Shown here: in pieces, positions 44,795 through 53,193 of the stretch
How positions within the stretch are numbered: position 1 is the first letter of the stretch
How the letters are laid out: each line of letters begins with the position of its first letter
From: Allobosea sp.
GTDB taxonomy: Bacteria > Pseudomonadota > Alphaproteobacteria > Rhizobiales > Kaistiaceae
NCBI GenBank assembly: GCA_017307955.1
Contig: JAFKFV010000014.1
Coordinates: 35,939 to 99,938 of the forward strand
Direction of reading: 5' to 3'
Length of the DNA: 64,000 nucleotides
Made by a program: the position numbers and the translations under genes
Notes under the pieces: model-generated
What the model saw: only the letters and a program-made list of their open reading frames with translations
What the model was told of the DNA's origin: nothing
The model's database searches: none

Positions 44795-44855
44795 CGGAAG
44801 GGAATTTCCGTTCCATATTTTTCAGAATAGAAATCAAGTTCTCGGGAGGAGAGCC

Positions 44856-44936
44856 GTGAACGAGGGGGAAGCGAGCCTGCGCCAGCGGGCCGCGACGCGC
44901 GCCTGCATGCGGATCACGGCCGGGGGGACGGCATGA
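44856..44936 (+). CDS. Possible 26-residue leader peptide
   Basis: A GTG-started frame of 26 codons with an excellent ribosome binding site (GGGAGGA, 5 nt upstream) ends at TGA 44934-44936. That stop overlaps the start of the mannitol-dehydrogenase-family gene as ATGA. The peptide is basic (NEGEASLRQRAATRACMR). It may serve only to couple translation of the enzyme. No homology is claimed; it could be a chance frame. Confidence 0.4.
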   Translation: MNEGEASLRQRAATRACMRITAGGTA

Positions 44937-46444
44937 CCGCGCCGCGGCTTGGCGCGTCCATGCTTGGCGCGTCCGTGCTCGGCGCGCTGCCGGCCGGCGT
45001 CGCAGCGCCGCGCTATGACCGCACAGCGCTCGAAGCCGGCATGGCGCATATCGGCGTCGGCGCCTTCCACCGCACCCATCAGGCCGAATACACCGATGAT
45101 CTCCTGGCGCAGCGCTTCGATCGCTGGGGCATCGTCGGCATCAATATCCGCCCGCCGCTGCTCGGCGAGACGCTCGGCATGCAGGACGGGCTCTATACGC
45201 GGCTGCTGCGCCAGGACGACCGCGTCGAGGCGCGGGTGATCGGCAGCATCGTCTCCGTCGTCGACAGCGCGGAGAGTGCCGCGCCGGCGCTCGCCGTGCT
45301 GGCGTCGCCCGAGATCGACGTCGTTACGATGACCGTAACGGAGAAGGGCTATTGCCATATCCCGGCGACGGGCGCGCTCGACCCCGCGCGCGGCGAGATC
45401 GTGCACGACATCGCCGATCCCGAGCATCCCGTCTCGCTGCCGGGCATCCTGCTCCGCGCGCTGGAGATGCGCCGCGCCACGCATGGACGGCCGCTGACGC
45501 TCGTCTCCTGCGACAATATCCCGGCGAACGGTGCGATCCTCCAGTCGGTCGTCGGCGCGCTGGCCGAACGCCGCGGCGGCGGCCTCGCCGGCTGGATCGC
45601 CGCCAATGCCGCCTTTCCCGGAACCATGGTCGACCGCATCGCGCCGGCGCCGACCGAGCTCGATCGGCGTTTCGTCGAGGAGCGGCTCGGCTATCGCGAC
45701 GAGGCGGTCGTGGTGGGCGAACCCTTCCGGCAATGGGTCATCGAGAACCGCTTCGCCGGCCGCTTCCCGGATTATGCGGCCGTCGGCGCGCAGCTGGTCG
45801 AGGATGTCGAGGTGTTCGAGCATCTGAAGATGCGCATCCTCAACGGCGCGCAGACGGCGCTCTGCTACCAGGGCGTCCTCGCCGGGCTGGAGCACACCTT
45901 CGACGACATGGCCGATCCGCTGCTCGCCCGCTTCGTCCGCCGCATGCTCGTCGAGGAAAGCGTGCCGACCCTCGAGCCGGTGCCGGGTATCGCGCCGCTC
46001 GCCTATGTCGACGAAAGCCTTTCGCGGCTCCGCAACACCGCCATCCGCCACCGCAACCACCAGATCGCGACCGACGGCTCGCAGAAGATCGTGCAGCGGC
46101 TGCTCAACCCGATCCGCGACCGCATCCGCGCCGGCGCGTCCTTCGATCTGCTTTCCGCCGCGGTGGCCGGCTGGATGGCCTATCTCGTCCTCGCCGCCGA
46201 GCGGTTCGGCCGGCGCTGGACGGTCGACGACCCCTTCGCGACACGCGTGGCGGCGATCGCCGACACCGCCGGCGCCGATCCCCGGCAACTGGTCGCGGGC
46301 ATCACGGCGATCGACGCGATCTTCGCGCCGGAGCTCGCCGGCAATCCGCGCTTCACGGCAGCGGTCGCCTGGCATCTCGCCGGCTTCATCGGTGCCGACC
46401 CGATGGCGCATCTGGCGCGGGTCACCGGCGCGGCGGGCGCTTGA
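44933..46444 (+). CDS. Mannitol dehydrogenase-family polyol/sugar-acid dehydrogenase
   Basis: A 503-residue long-chain polyol dehydrogenase (fructuronate reductase/mannitol/arabinitol dehydrogenase family). AHIGVGAFHRTHQAEYTDDLL is the N-terminal signature, TMTVTEKGYCH follows near residue 133, and GSQKIVQRLLNPIRDR lies near residue 385. In the family motif KxxxxNxxH the sequence is KMRILNGAQ, with Gln307 in place of His, which is unusual at a catalytic position. The N-terminus has a short repeat (LGASMLGASVLGAL). It is the first enzyme of the RpiR operon and probably interconverts a polyol and a ketose or a keto acid. Confidence 0.88.
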   Translation: MTAPRLGASMLGASVLGALPAGVAAPRYDRTALEAGMAHIGVGAFHRTHQAEYTDDLLAQRFDRWGIVGINIRPPLLGETLGMQDGLYTRLLRQDDRVEARVIGSIVSVVDSAESAAPALAVLASPEIDVVTMTVTEKGYCHIPATGALDPARGEIVHDIADPEHPVSLPGILLRALEMRRATHGRPLTLVSCDNIPANGAILQSVVGALAERRGGGLAGWIAANAAFPGTMVDRIAPAPTELDRRFVEERLGYRDEAVVVGEPFRQWVIENRFAGRFPDYAAVGAQLVEDVEVFEHLKMRILNGAQTALCYQGVLAGLEHTFDDMADPLLARFVRRMLVEESVPTLEPVPGIAPLAYVDESLSRLRNTAIRHRNHQIATDGSQKIVQRLLNPIRDRIRAGASFDLLSAAVAGWMAYLVLAAERFGRRWTVDDPFATRVAAIADTAGADPRQLVAGITAIDAIFAPELAGNPRFTAAVAWHLAGFIGADPMAHLARVTGAAGA

Positions 46445-46490
46445 AAATGGGCCGGGGACAGCGAAGAATTCTGAGGCGAGGGAGGATCAC

Positions 46491-47405
46491 ATGAAGCTCG
46501 GATTGCTGACGGCGCCGTTTCCGGACCTGCCGCTCCAGGCGGTGGCGGACTGGGCCGGCTCGGCCGGCTTCGAGGTGCTGGAGGTGGCCTGCTGGCCGCG
46601 CACGAGCGGGGCGACGCGCCGCTATGCCGGCACGTCGCATATCGACGTCGCGGCGATCTCGGCCTCCGAAGGCGAGGAGCTGAAGGCGGCGCTCGCAGGC
46701 GCCGGCGTCACGATCTCGGCGCTCGGCTATTACCCCAACCCGCTCCATCCCGACCGCGCCCATCGCGAGGCGGTGATCGAGCATTTGAAGAGCGTCATCG
46801 CCGCCGCGGGCCGCATCGGCGTGCCGCTCGTCAACACGTTCCTCGGCGGCGACGCTTCGAAGACGGTGGACCAGAACTGGGAGAACGCGCTCACCGTCTG
46901 GCCCGAGATCGTCCGCCATGCCGAGGCGCATGGCGTCCGCCTCGCCATCGAGAACTGCCCGATGATCTTCAGCCATGACGAATGGCCGGGCGGGCACAAC
47001 ATCGCCTATTCGCCGCTCGTCTGGCGGCGGATCATCGAGGCCTTCGACGGCGCGGTCGGCATGAATTACGACCCGTCGCATCTCGTCTGGCAGATGATCG
47101 ACCAGGCGCGGTTCATCCGCGAGTTCGGGCCGCACATGTTCCATGTGCATGCCAAGGACCTGATGATCGACCGCGACGGCCTCTATGAACACGGCATCCT
47201 GTCGGCCGGCATCGGCTGGCAGGTGCCGCGCATGCCCGGCCTCGGCGAAGTCGACTGGCCGGTCATCTTCTCCGGCCTCTACCGCGCCGGCTATGACGGC
47301 CCGGTCGTGGTGGAGCATGAGGATCGCCGCTTCGAAGGCAGCGAGGACAAGGTCAAGCGCGGCTTCCTGCTCGCGCGCGACGTGCTGAGACCGCTGGTCA
47401 AGTAG
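46491..47405 (+). CDS. Sugar phosphate isomerase/epimerase (xylose isomerase-like TIM barrel)
   Basis: A 304-residue AP-endonuclease-2/xylose-isomerase-like barrel. Metal-site residues are visible in AIENCPM (Glu), MNYDPSHLVWQ (Asp and His), FHVHAKDLM (His) and VVEHEDRRFEG (Glu). Such proteins isomerise or epimerise sugars or inositol derivatives. GAGGGAGGA lies 6 nt upstream of the ATG. Placed between a polyol dehydrogenase and an importer, it fits one catabolic route. Confidence 0.9.
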   Translation: MKLGLLTAPFPDLPLQAVADWAGSAGFEVLEVACWPRTSGATRRYAGTSHIDVAAISASEGEELKAALAGAGVTISALGYYPNPLHPDRAHREAVIEHLKSVIAAAGRIGVPLVNTFLGGDASKTVDQNWENALTVWPEIVRHAEAHGVRLAIENCPMIFSHDEWPGGHNIAYSPLVWRRIIEAFDGAVGMNYDPSHLVWQMIDQARFIREFGPHMFHVHAKDLMIDRDGLYEHGILSAGIGWQVPRMPGLGEVDWPVIFSGLYRAGYDGPVVVEHEDRRFEGSEDKVKRGFLLARDVLRPLVK

Positions 47406-47476
47406 ACCGCGGAGCGTCACACTCGGCACCGGGAACAAAAGAAACGTCGAACAACGACCAAAAGTGGAGGAATGAC

Positions 47477-48517
47477 ATGACCAGGACCATGCGTGCGACC
47501 CGGATCGGCCTTCTGGCCGGCGCGGCGCTCGTTCTCTCGGCGGCCGGCGCGCTGGCGCAGGGCACCTACACGATCGGCATCTCGAACACCGTGCAGGGCA
47601 ATGGCTGGCGCGAGGAGATGATCTGCGCGATGAAGGCGCAGGCGCTCGCCTCGGGCAAGGTGGCGAAGCTCAACATCGCGCACCGCAACACCGACGCCGC
47701 CGGCCAGTCGGAAGACATCCGCAACCTGATCAGTGCCGGCGTCAACGCGATCGTCGTCAACCCGGCCGATCCCTCGGGCATCAATGCTGCCCTCAAGGAA
47801 GCGACCGACAAGGGCATCGTCGTGATCGCCGTCGACCAGGCGGTGACCGAGCCTTCGGCCTACATCATCTCGAACAACCAGGAAGAATACGCCTATCTCG
47901 GCGCCAAGTGGCTGTTCCAGCAGATGGGCGGCAAGGGCGATGTCGTCTACATGCGCGGCGCCGCCGGCGCCTCGGCCGACAGCGACCGCGACAAGGGCTT
48001 CAAGAAGGCGCTCGCCGAGTTCCCGGACGTCAAGGTCGCGCAGGAGGTATTCACCGGCTGGCAGCAGGATCAGGGCAAGCAGCAGATCCTCGACTTCATC
48101 GCCACCGGCACGCCGTTCAACGGCATCTGGACCTCGGGCATCGACAATGTGATCGTCGACGCGCTGGTCGAATCCGGCGCGACCATGGTGCCGGTCGTCG
48201 GTGCCGACAATGCCGGTTTCGTCGGACAGCTCAACAATGTCCAGGGCTTCACCGGAGCGGCGGTCACCAATCCGGGCTCGATCGGCGCCGCCGGCGTCAA
48301 GCTCGCGGTCGACATCCTCGATGGCAAGAAGCCGGAGCAGAAGGTCGTGCTCGTCGAGCCGCAGCTCTGGGAGAATGCGACCGAGGAAGGCAAGGCCAAG
48401 CTGAAGGCCGCCGCCGATCCGTCGCTGTCCCCGGAATGGCCGGTCTCGATCATGATCCCCGGCTGGACCGACTACACCAAGGAGCAGATCGTCGCCTGCA
48501 AGGGCCCGGGCGAGTAA
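47477..48517 (+). CDS. Sugar periplasmic binding protein (RbsB class), third importer
   Basis: A 346-residue type I periplasmic binding protein with a Sec signal (residues 1-28, cut at ALAQ). TYTIGISNTVQGNGWREEMICAMKAQA, AHRNTDAAGQSEDIRNLISAGVNAIVVNPADPSG and DKGIVVIAVDQAV are typical ribose/galactose-type binding regions. GGAGG lies upstream. A hairpin (48537-48564) follows before the ATPase gene. The ligand is probably the polyol or sugar acid processed by the upstream enzymes. Confidence 0.92.
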   Translation: MTRTMRATRIGLLAGAALVLSAAGALAQGTYTIGISNTVQGNGWREEMICAMKAQALASGKVAKLNIAHRNTDAAGQSEDIRNLISAGVNAIVVNPADPSGINAALKEATDKGIVVIAVDQAVTEPSAYIISNNQEEYAYLGAKWLFQQMGGKGDVVYMRGAAGASADSDRDKGFKKALAEFPDVKVAQEVFTGWQQDQGKQQILDFIATGTPFNGIWTSGIDNVIVDALVESGATMVPVVGADNAGFVGQLNNVQGFTGAAVTNPGSIGAAGVKLAVDILDGKKPEQKVVLVEPQLWENATEEGKAKLKAAADPSLSPEWPVSIMIPGWTDYTKEQIVACKGPGE

Positions 48518-48536
48518 GCGCCTCGACGGTGATTGC

Positions 48537-48564
48537 GCGGGGGCGCGGCGTGCCGTGCTCCCGC
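48537..48564 (+). repeat. Hairpin between binding-protein and ATPase genes
   Basis: A 13-bp stem (48537-48549 with 48552-48564) closed by a 2-nt loop, with two G-T pairs and no mismatch. It lies 20 nt after the binding-protein stop and before the ATPase start. It probably limits read-through or protects the binding-protein mRNA, as in the other two importers. Confidence 0.6.
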
Positions 48565-48589
48565 ATTCCCTGACCCCGATCGTGAGGCC

Positions 48590-50113
48590 GTGCGCGCCGT
48601 CGTGACGACCGAACCGCTGCTCGACGCCACCGGCGTCGCGAAGAACTATGGCGCCGTGGCGGCGCTGCGCAACGCGTCGCTGTCGGTCCTGCCGGGCGAG
48701 GTGCATGCGCTGATGGGCGCCAATGGCGCCGGCAAGTCGACGCTGGTCAAGATCCTGACCGGCGCGGTCGCCGCCAGCGCCGGCACGATCCGCATCCGCG
48801 GCACCGCGCGGCGCATGCATTCGCCCGCCGAGGCGCGCCGCTCCGGCCTCGTGCCGGTCTACCAGGAACCTTCGCTCATCCCCGATCTCGACGTCGCGGC
48901 CAATCTCCGCCTGACCGGGACGCCGGTCGAGCCGTTCCGCGCCTTCGTCGAGGAACTCGGCGTTCCCGACCTCGACCTGTCCGAGACGGCGCGCGACATT
49001 CCCCTCGCGATCCTGCGCGTGCTCGACCTCGCCCGCGCCCTCGCCGTGAAGCCGGACGTGCTGCTGCTCGACGAGATGACCGCGGCGCTGCCGGCCAACC
49101 TCGCCGAGCGGGTGCTCGAGGTCGTCCGCCGCGAGGCGCGCGGCGGCCGGTCGGTGATCTTCATTTCGCACCGCTTCGTCGAGATCGCCGCGCTTTGCGA
49201 CCGCGCCACCGTGCTGCGCGACGGCGCGACGGTCGGTGTCGTCGATATCGCGCCGGGCATCGAGGAGCGCATCGTCGAACTGATGCTGGGCGCCAAGGTC
49301 GAGAAGACCCGCATCGCCGGACCCGACGCCGCCGCGTCGCGGCCGGCCGGCCCGCCACGCATCGCGGTGCGCAATCTCGCGGTCGGCACCAAGCTCGCCG
49401 ATGTCTCCTTCGATCTCGCCAATGGCGAGGTCGCCGGCCTCGTCGCCCTCGAAGGGCAGGGCCAGGATGAACTCTTCGGCGTGCTTGCCGGCTCGATCCG
49501 CCCGTCCGGCGGCACGGTCGAGGTCGATGGCGAGCGCGTCTCGTTCGGCCATCCCGCCGATGCCATCCGCCGCGGCATCGCCTATGTGCCGGGCGACCGC
49601 AGCGAGGCGCTGCTCGGCCACCGCTCGGTGCGCGAGAACATCGCGCTTCCCTTCAGCGCCAGGCTGCGCGACTGGGGCCCGATCAAGATGCGGCGCGAGC
49701 AGGCGACGGTCGAGAAGGCGATCGAGCGGCTGCAGATCGACACCCGCGCGCAGCGGGAGGTGCTGCGGCTTTCGGGCGGCAACCAGCAGAAGGTGACGAT
49801 CGCCCGCTGGGTGGCGGCCGATGCGCGCACCATCCTCTGCTTCGACCCGACGCGCGGCATCGATGTCGGAACCAAGCGCGAAATCTACCGCCTGCTGCGC
49901 GAGCTCGCTGGGCAGGGGCATTCGGTCCTCTACTATACCTCCGAGCTCGAGGAGGTGCAGCTCGTCTGCGACCGCGCGATCGTCATCTTCGGCGGCAGGG
50001 TCGTCGACATCCTGCCGGTCGCGATCGCCGACGAGGCGGCGTTGACCCGCGCGGCCTATGGCCTCTCGCGCGAAGTGGGGAGCGGAACGGCAAACGGAGC
50101 GGGGGCGCCGTGA
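48590..50113 (+). CDS. ABC importer ATPase with two NBDs (RbsA type), third importer
   Basis: A 507-residue tandem ATPase. NBD1 has Walker A GANGAGKST and a Walker B region VLLLDEMTAALP, where DEM replaces the usual DEP. The NBD1 signature is divergent (LSETARDIPLAILRVLDLARAL). NBD2 has LEGQGQDELFG in place of Walker A, LRLSGGNQQK and ILCFDPTRGIDVGTK, where the catalytic Glu position is Pro (FDPT), so NBD2 is probably inactive. The start is uncertain: GTG 48590 has GAGG just upstream, GTG 48602 is possible, and a TTG at 48533 would lie before the hairpin. It overlaps the first permease by 4 nt. Confidence 0.9.
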   Translation: MRAVVTTEPLLDATGVAKNYGAVAALRNASLSVLPGEVHALMGANGAGKSTLVKILTGAVAASAGTIRIRGTARRMHSPAEARRSGLVPVYQEPSLIPDLDVAANLRLTGTPVEPFRAFVEELGVPDLDLSETARDIPLAILRVLDLARALAVKPDVLLLDEMTAALPANLAERVLEVVRREARGGRSVIFISHRFVEIAALCDRATVLRDGATVGVVDIAPGIEERIVELMLGAKVEKTRIAGPDAAASRPAGPPRIAVRNLAVGTKLADVSFDLANGEVAGLVALEGQGQDELFGVLAGSIRPSGGTVEVDGERVSFGHPADAIRRGIAYVPGDRSEALLGHRSVRENIALPFSARLRDWGPIKMRREQATVEKAIERLQIDTRAQREVLRLSGGNQQKVTIARWVAADARTILCFDPTRGIDVGTKREIYRLLRELAGQGHSVLYYTSELEEVQLVCDRAIVIFGGRVVDILPVAIADEAALTRAAYGLSREVGSGTANGAGAP

Positions 50114-51084
50114 TCAGAACTCTTCGCCGGCACGCCTGGGTCACCGGCCTCATCGTCCTGCTCGTCCTCCTCTTCGTCGTGACGAAGCTGATCCAGCCCG
50201 GTTATGGCGCGGCGGATTTCGTCTCGCTGACGCGGGCCGTGCTGCCCTATGCCTTCGCCGTCGCGGCGCAGACCGTGGTGGTCATCGCCGGCGGCATCGA
50301 TCTTTCCGTCGCCTCGATGATGGCGCTGACCAGTGTCACCGCCGCCGTCATGATGGCGGGGACGAGCGAGGAATATGCGCTCCTCGTCGTGCCGTTCGTG
50401 CTGCTGCTGGGCTTCGGGCTCGGCGCGCTCAACGGCATCCTCATCGTCGTCAGCCGCGTTCCCGACATCGTCGTGACGCTGGCGACGCTCTTCATGCTGC
50501 AGGGCGCGGCGCTGCTGGTCCTGAACGCGCCCGGCGGCGGGGCGGCGGAATGGCTGAAGGCGCTCGTCATTGGCCCGGTGCCGATCCCGTTCCTTCCCGA
50601 CGCCGTCGACGCCTATCTGCCGAGGGCGCTGCTCCTCCTCGTGATCTGCCTCGCAGTCGTCTGGATCCCGCTCAAGCGCTCGAGGATCGGCCTGTCGCTC
50701 TATGCGATCGGCTCGTCTGAACTCGCGGCCTTCCGCAGCGGCGTTCCGGTGGCGCGCACCAAGATCCTCGCCTATGCGCTGTCGGGCCTCTTCGGCGCCA
50801 TGGGCGGCCTGTCGCTGACCATGAGCACCGGCATCGGCGCGCCGATCCCCGGGCCCTATCTCCTCGCCTCGGTGGCGGCGGTGGTGCTTGGCGGCGTCAC
50901 GCTCGGCGGCGGCCGCGGCGGGCTGCTCGGCCCGATCGTCGCCGTCTTCGTGCTGCGCCTCGTGCGCACCGATCTGACGCTGCTCGCGGTCGATCCGAAC
51001 GTCACCACCATCATCGAGGGCGTCATCATGGTCATCGTCGTGATGCTCGGCGCCTTCCTCGCGATGCGGGAAAAGAGATCATGA
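50110..51084 (+). CDS. ABC importer permease (RbsC type), first of two
   Basis: A 324-residue permease with about eight to ten hydrophobic segments. VVIAGGIDLSVASMMALTSVTAAVM is the conserved motif and ILAYALSGLFGAMGGLSLTM the later one. GTG start at 50110 overlaps the ATPase stop (GTGA), and its stop overlaps the next permease start (ATGA). It should form a heterodimer with the second permease. Confidence 0.93.
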   Translation: MIRTLRRHAWVTGLIVLLVLLFVVTKLIQPGYGAADFVSLTRAVLPYAFAVAAQTVVVIAGGIDLSVASMMALTSVTAAVMMAGTSEEYALLVVPFVLLLGFGLGALNGILIVVSRVPDIVVTLATLFMLQGAALLVLNAPGGGAAEWLKALVIGPVPIPFLPDAVDAYLPRALLLLVICLAVVWIPLKRSRIGLSLYAIGSSELAAFRSGVPVARTKILAYALSGLFGAMGGLSLTMSTGIGAPIPGPYLLASVAAVVLGGVTLGGGRGGLLGPIVAVFVLRLVRTDLTLLAVDPNVTTIIEGVIMVIVVMLGAFLAMREKRS

Positions 51085-52070
51085 GCGACAGCGCGACCGC
51101 CGCCGCCCCGCCTCAGCCGTTCGGACGCCGCCTGAAGCGGCTGATGAGCGACCAGCCGCTGATCCCCCTCATCCTCCTCTTGGTTGCGCTCGTCGTCGCG
51201 CTGCAGATCATGCGGCCCGGCATCGTCAACCCGGCCTGGATCGCGACGACCATCAAGTTCGCCATCCCGCTCGCCATCTTCGCCGGCTGCCAGACCATGG
51301 CCATGCTGACGGGCGGCATCGACCTCTCGGTCGGCACCGTGGCGACCATGGCCGCCTTCATCGTCGCGACGCAGGGCGTCTATCACGATCCCGCCGTCGC
51401 CATCGCCATCGCGCTGACGCCGGCGCTCGTGATCGGTCTCGCCAACGGCATCGGCATCGGCGTCTTCCGCGTCCATCCGCTGATCATGACGCTCGGCACC
51501 GGCCTGATCGGCACCGGCGTGCTGCAGGTCTACCAGCGCACCGTGATCGCGACCGGCACTGCGGTGCCGCCCGGCCTCGCCTGGCTCGGCACGGGACTGA
51601 CCTGGGGCATCCCCAACGCGCTGCTGCTGTTCATTCCGGTCGCCGGGTTCATCCTGTTCCTGCTCAACCGCACCGGCTTCGGCCGGCTGCTCTATGCCGT
51701 CGGCGACAATGAGCGCGCGGCGAAGCTCTCCGGCGTGCAGTACTGGCAGGTCATCCTCGTTCTCTATGTTCTCTGCAGCCTGCTCGCGGGTATCGTCGGA
51801 CTGCTCTATATCGGGCTGATCAAGTCCGCCTCGCTGTCGCTGGCCGAGCCGCTGGTGCTGCCCTCCGTCGCCGCCGCCGTGATCGGCGGGACGTCGATCT
51901 TCGGCGGGCGCGGCGGCTATCTCGGCTCGATCGTCGGCGCGCTCATCCTGCGCGTCCTGATCACGCTGCTCACGATCCTGCAGATGCCGGAAGGCGCGCG
52001 GCAGATCCTGTTCGGCGTCATCGTGCTCGGCGTCACGGCCGCCTATCTCAGGATCATCGAAGACCGCTGA
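51081..52070 (+). CDS. ABC importer permease (RbsC type), second of two
   Basis: A 329-residue permease with MAMLTGGIDLSVGTVATMAAFIVAT and FGRLLYAVGDNERAAKLSGV as family motifs. The ATG overlaps the previous stop by 4 nt. Two different permeases with one ATPase indicate a heterodimeric channel, unlike the 38 kb importer with a single permease. A 28-nt gap leads to the Gfo/Idh genes. Confidence 0.93.
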   Translation: MSDSATAAAPPQPFGRRLKRLMSDQPLIPLILLLVALVVALQIMRPGIVNPAWIATTIKFAIPLAIFAGCQTMAMLTGGIDLSVGTVATMAAFIVATQGVYHDPAVAIAIALTPALVIGLANGIGIGVFRVHPLIMTLGTGLIGTGVLQVYQRTVIATGTAVPPGLAWLGTGLTWGIPNALLLFIPVAGFILFLLNRTGFGRLLYAVGDNERAAKLSGVQYWQVILVLYVLCSLLAGIVGLLYIGLIKSASLSLAEPLVLPSVAAAVIGGTSIFGGRGGYLGSIVGALILRVLITLLTILQMPEGARQILFGVIVLGVTAAYLRIIEDR

Positions 52071-52098
52071 AGAACGGTCGCGAAGGGAGGAAACCACC

Positions 52099-53193
52099 AT
52101 GGAGCGCAAAGAGCCGGCGCGGAAATGGCGTGTCGCCGGCATCAATTTCGACCACATGCATATGGGCGACCTGCTGCGCGAGGTCTTCGAGCATCCGGAC
52201 GCGGAGATCGCGGGGATCTGCGATGCCGACCCGGCGCGAATGAAGGGCGCCATCGAGGCCTTCCATATCCCGAAGGATCGCGTCTTCACCTCCGTCGCGA
52301 GCCTGATGGCGAAGGCGGAGCCCGATTTCGTCATCCTCTGCCCCGCGACGGCGGATCACGCCCGCGCCGTCGAGGAGGTTGCTCCCTATGGCAAGCCCAT
52401 CCTGCTCGAAAAGCCCTTCGCCGCCTCGCTCGCCGATGCCGATCGCATGATCGCCGCGACGAGGGCCGGCGGCGGCCGTCTCGCGATCAACTGGCCGCTC
52501 GCCTGGTATCCGCCGCATGTCACGGCCAAGCGGCTGATCGACCAGGGCGTGATCGGCGATCTCCTCGAAGTCCATTTCTACGACGGCAATCGAGGCCCGC
52601 TCTATCATCTCGCCGACAAGGTCGAGGTCTCCGACGAGGAGGTGAAGGCGGCCAAGCCGACCTCCTGGTGGTACAAGCGCGCCTCCGGCGGCGGCAGCCT
52701 GCTCGATTATCTCGGCTATGGCGCGACGCTCGGCACCTGGTACATGAACGGCCGCGCGCCGCTGACGGTGACGAGCGTCGTCGACCGGCCGGCCGGGCTC
52801 GAGGTCGATGAGCATTCCGTCACGGTGCTCCGCTACGAGACCGGCCTCTCCAAGCTCGAGACGCGCTGGGGCACCTTCACCGATCCCTGGACGATGCAGC
52901 CGCAGCCGAAATGCGGCTTCGTCCTCGTCGGCAGCGACGGCACCATCTCCAGCTACGACTACGAGCATCATCTGCATCTGCAGACGCGGCACCACCCCGC
53001 CATCCATCCCCTGCCGGTCGACACGCTGCACGCGCCGCACCGGAAGCCGGTCGAATATGTGATCGACCGCTGGGGCGCCGGGCTCGATGTCGAGGGGCCG
53101 CTGTCGCCGGCGCTCTGCCGGATCGGCCAGCGCATCGTCGACACCGCCTATCGCTCGGCCGAGGAAGGCCGGACGCTGGAGCTACTGCCATGA
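52099..53193 (+). CDS. Gfo/Idh/MocA-family protein with altered nucleotide motif
   Basis: A 364-residue protein. The catalytic EKP motif is present (ILLEKPFAASLADAD). The N-terminal strand reads WRVAGINFDHMHMGDLLREVF, so the usual GxGxxG is replaced by GINFDHMH; NAD binding may be changed or lost. The C-terminal domain is complete (GGGSLLDYLGYGATLGTWYMNG). GGGAGG precedes the ATG. Its stop overlaps a second Gfo/Idh gene by 4 nt, so the two may function together. Confidence 0.88.
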   Translation: MERKEPARKWRVAGINFDHMHMGDLLREVFEHPDAEIAGICDADPARMKGAIEAFHIPKDRVFTSVASLMAKAEPDFVILCPATADHARAVEEVAPYGKPILLEKPFAASLADADRMIAATRAGGGRLAINWPLAWYPPHVTAKRLIDQGVIGDLLEVHFYDGNRGPLYHLADKVEVSDEEVKAAKPTSWWYKRASGGGSLLDYLGYGATLGTWYMNGRAPLTVTSVVDRPAGLEVDEHSVTVLRYETGLSKLETRWGTFTDPWTMQPQPKCGFVLVGSDGTISSYDYEHHLHLQTRHHPAIHPLPVDTLHAPHRKPVEYVIDRWGAGLDVEGPLSPALCRIGQRIVDTAYRSAEEGRTLELLP

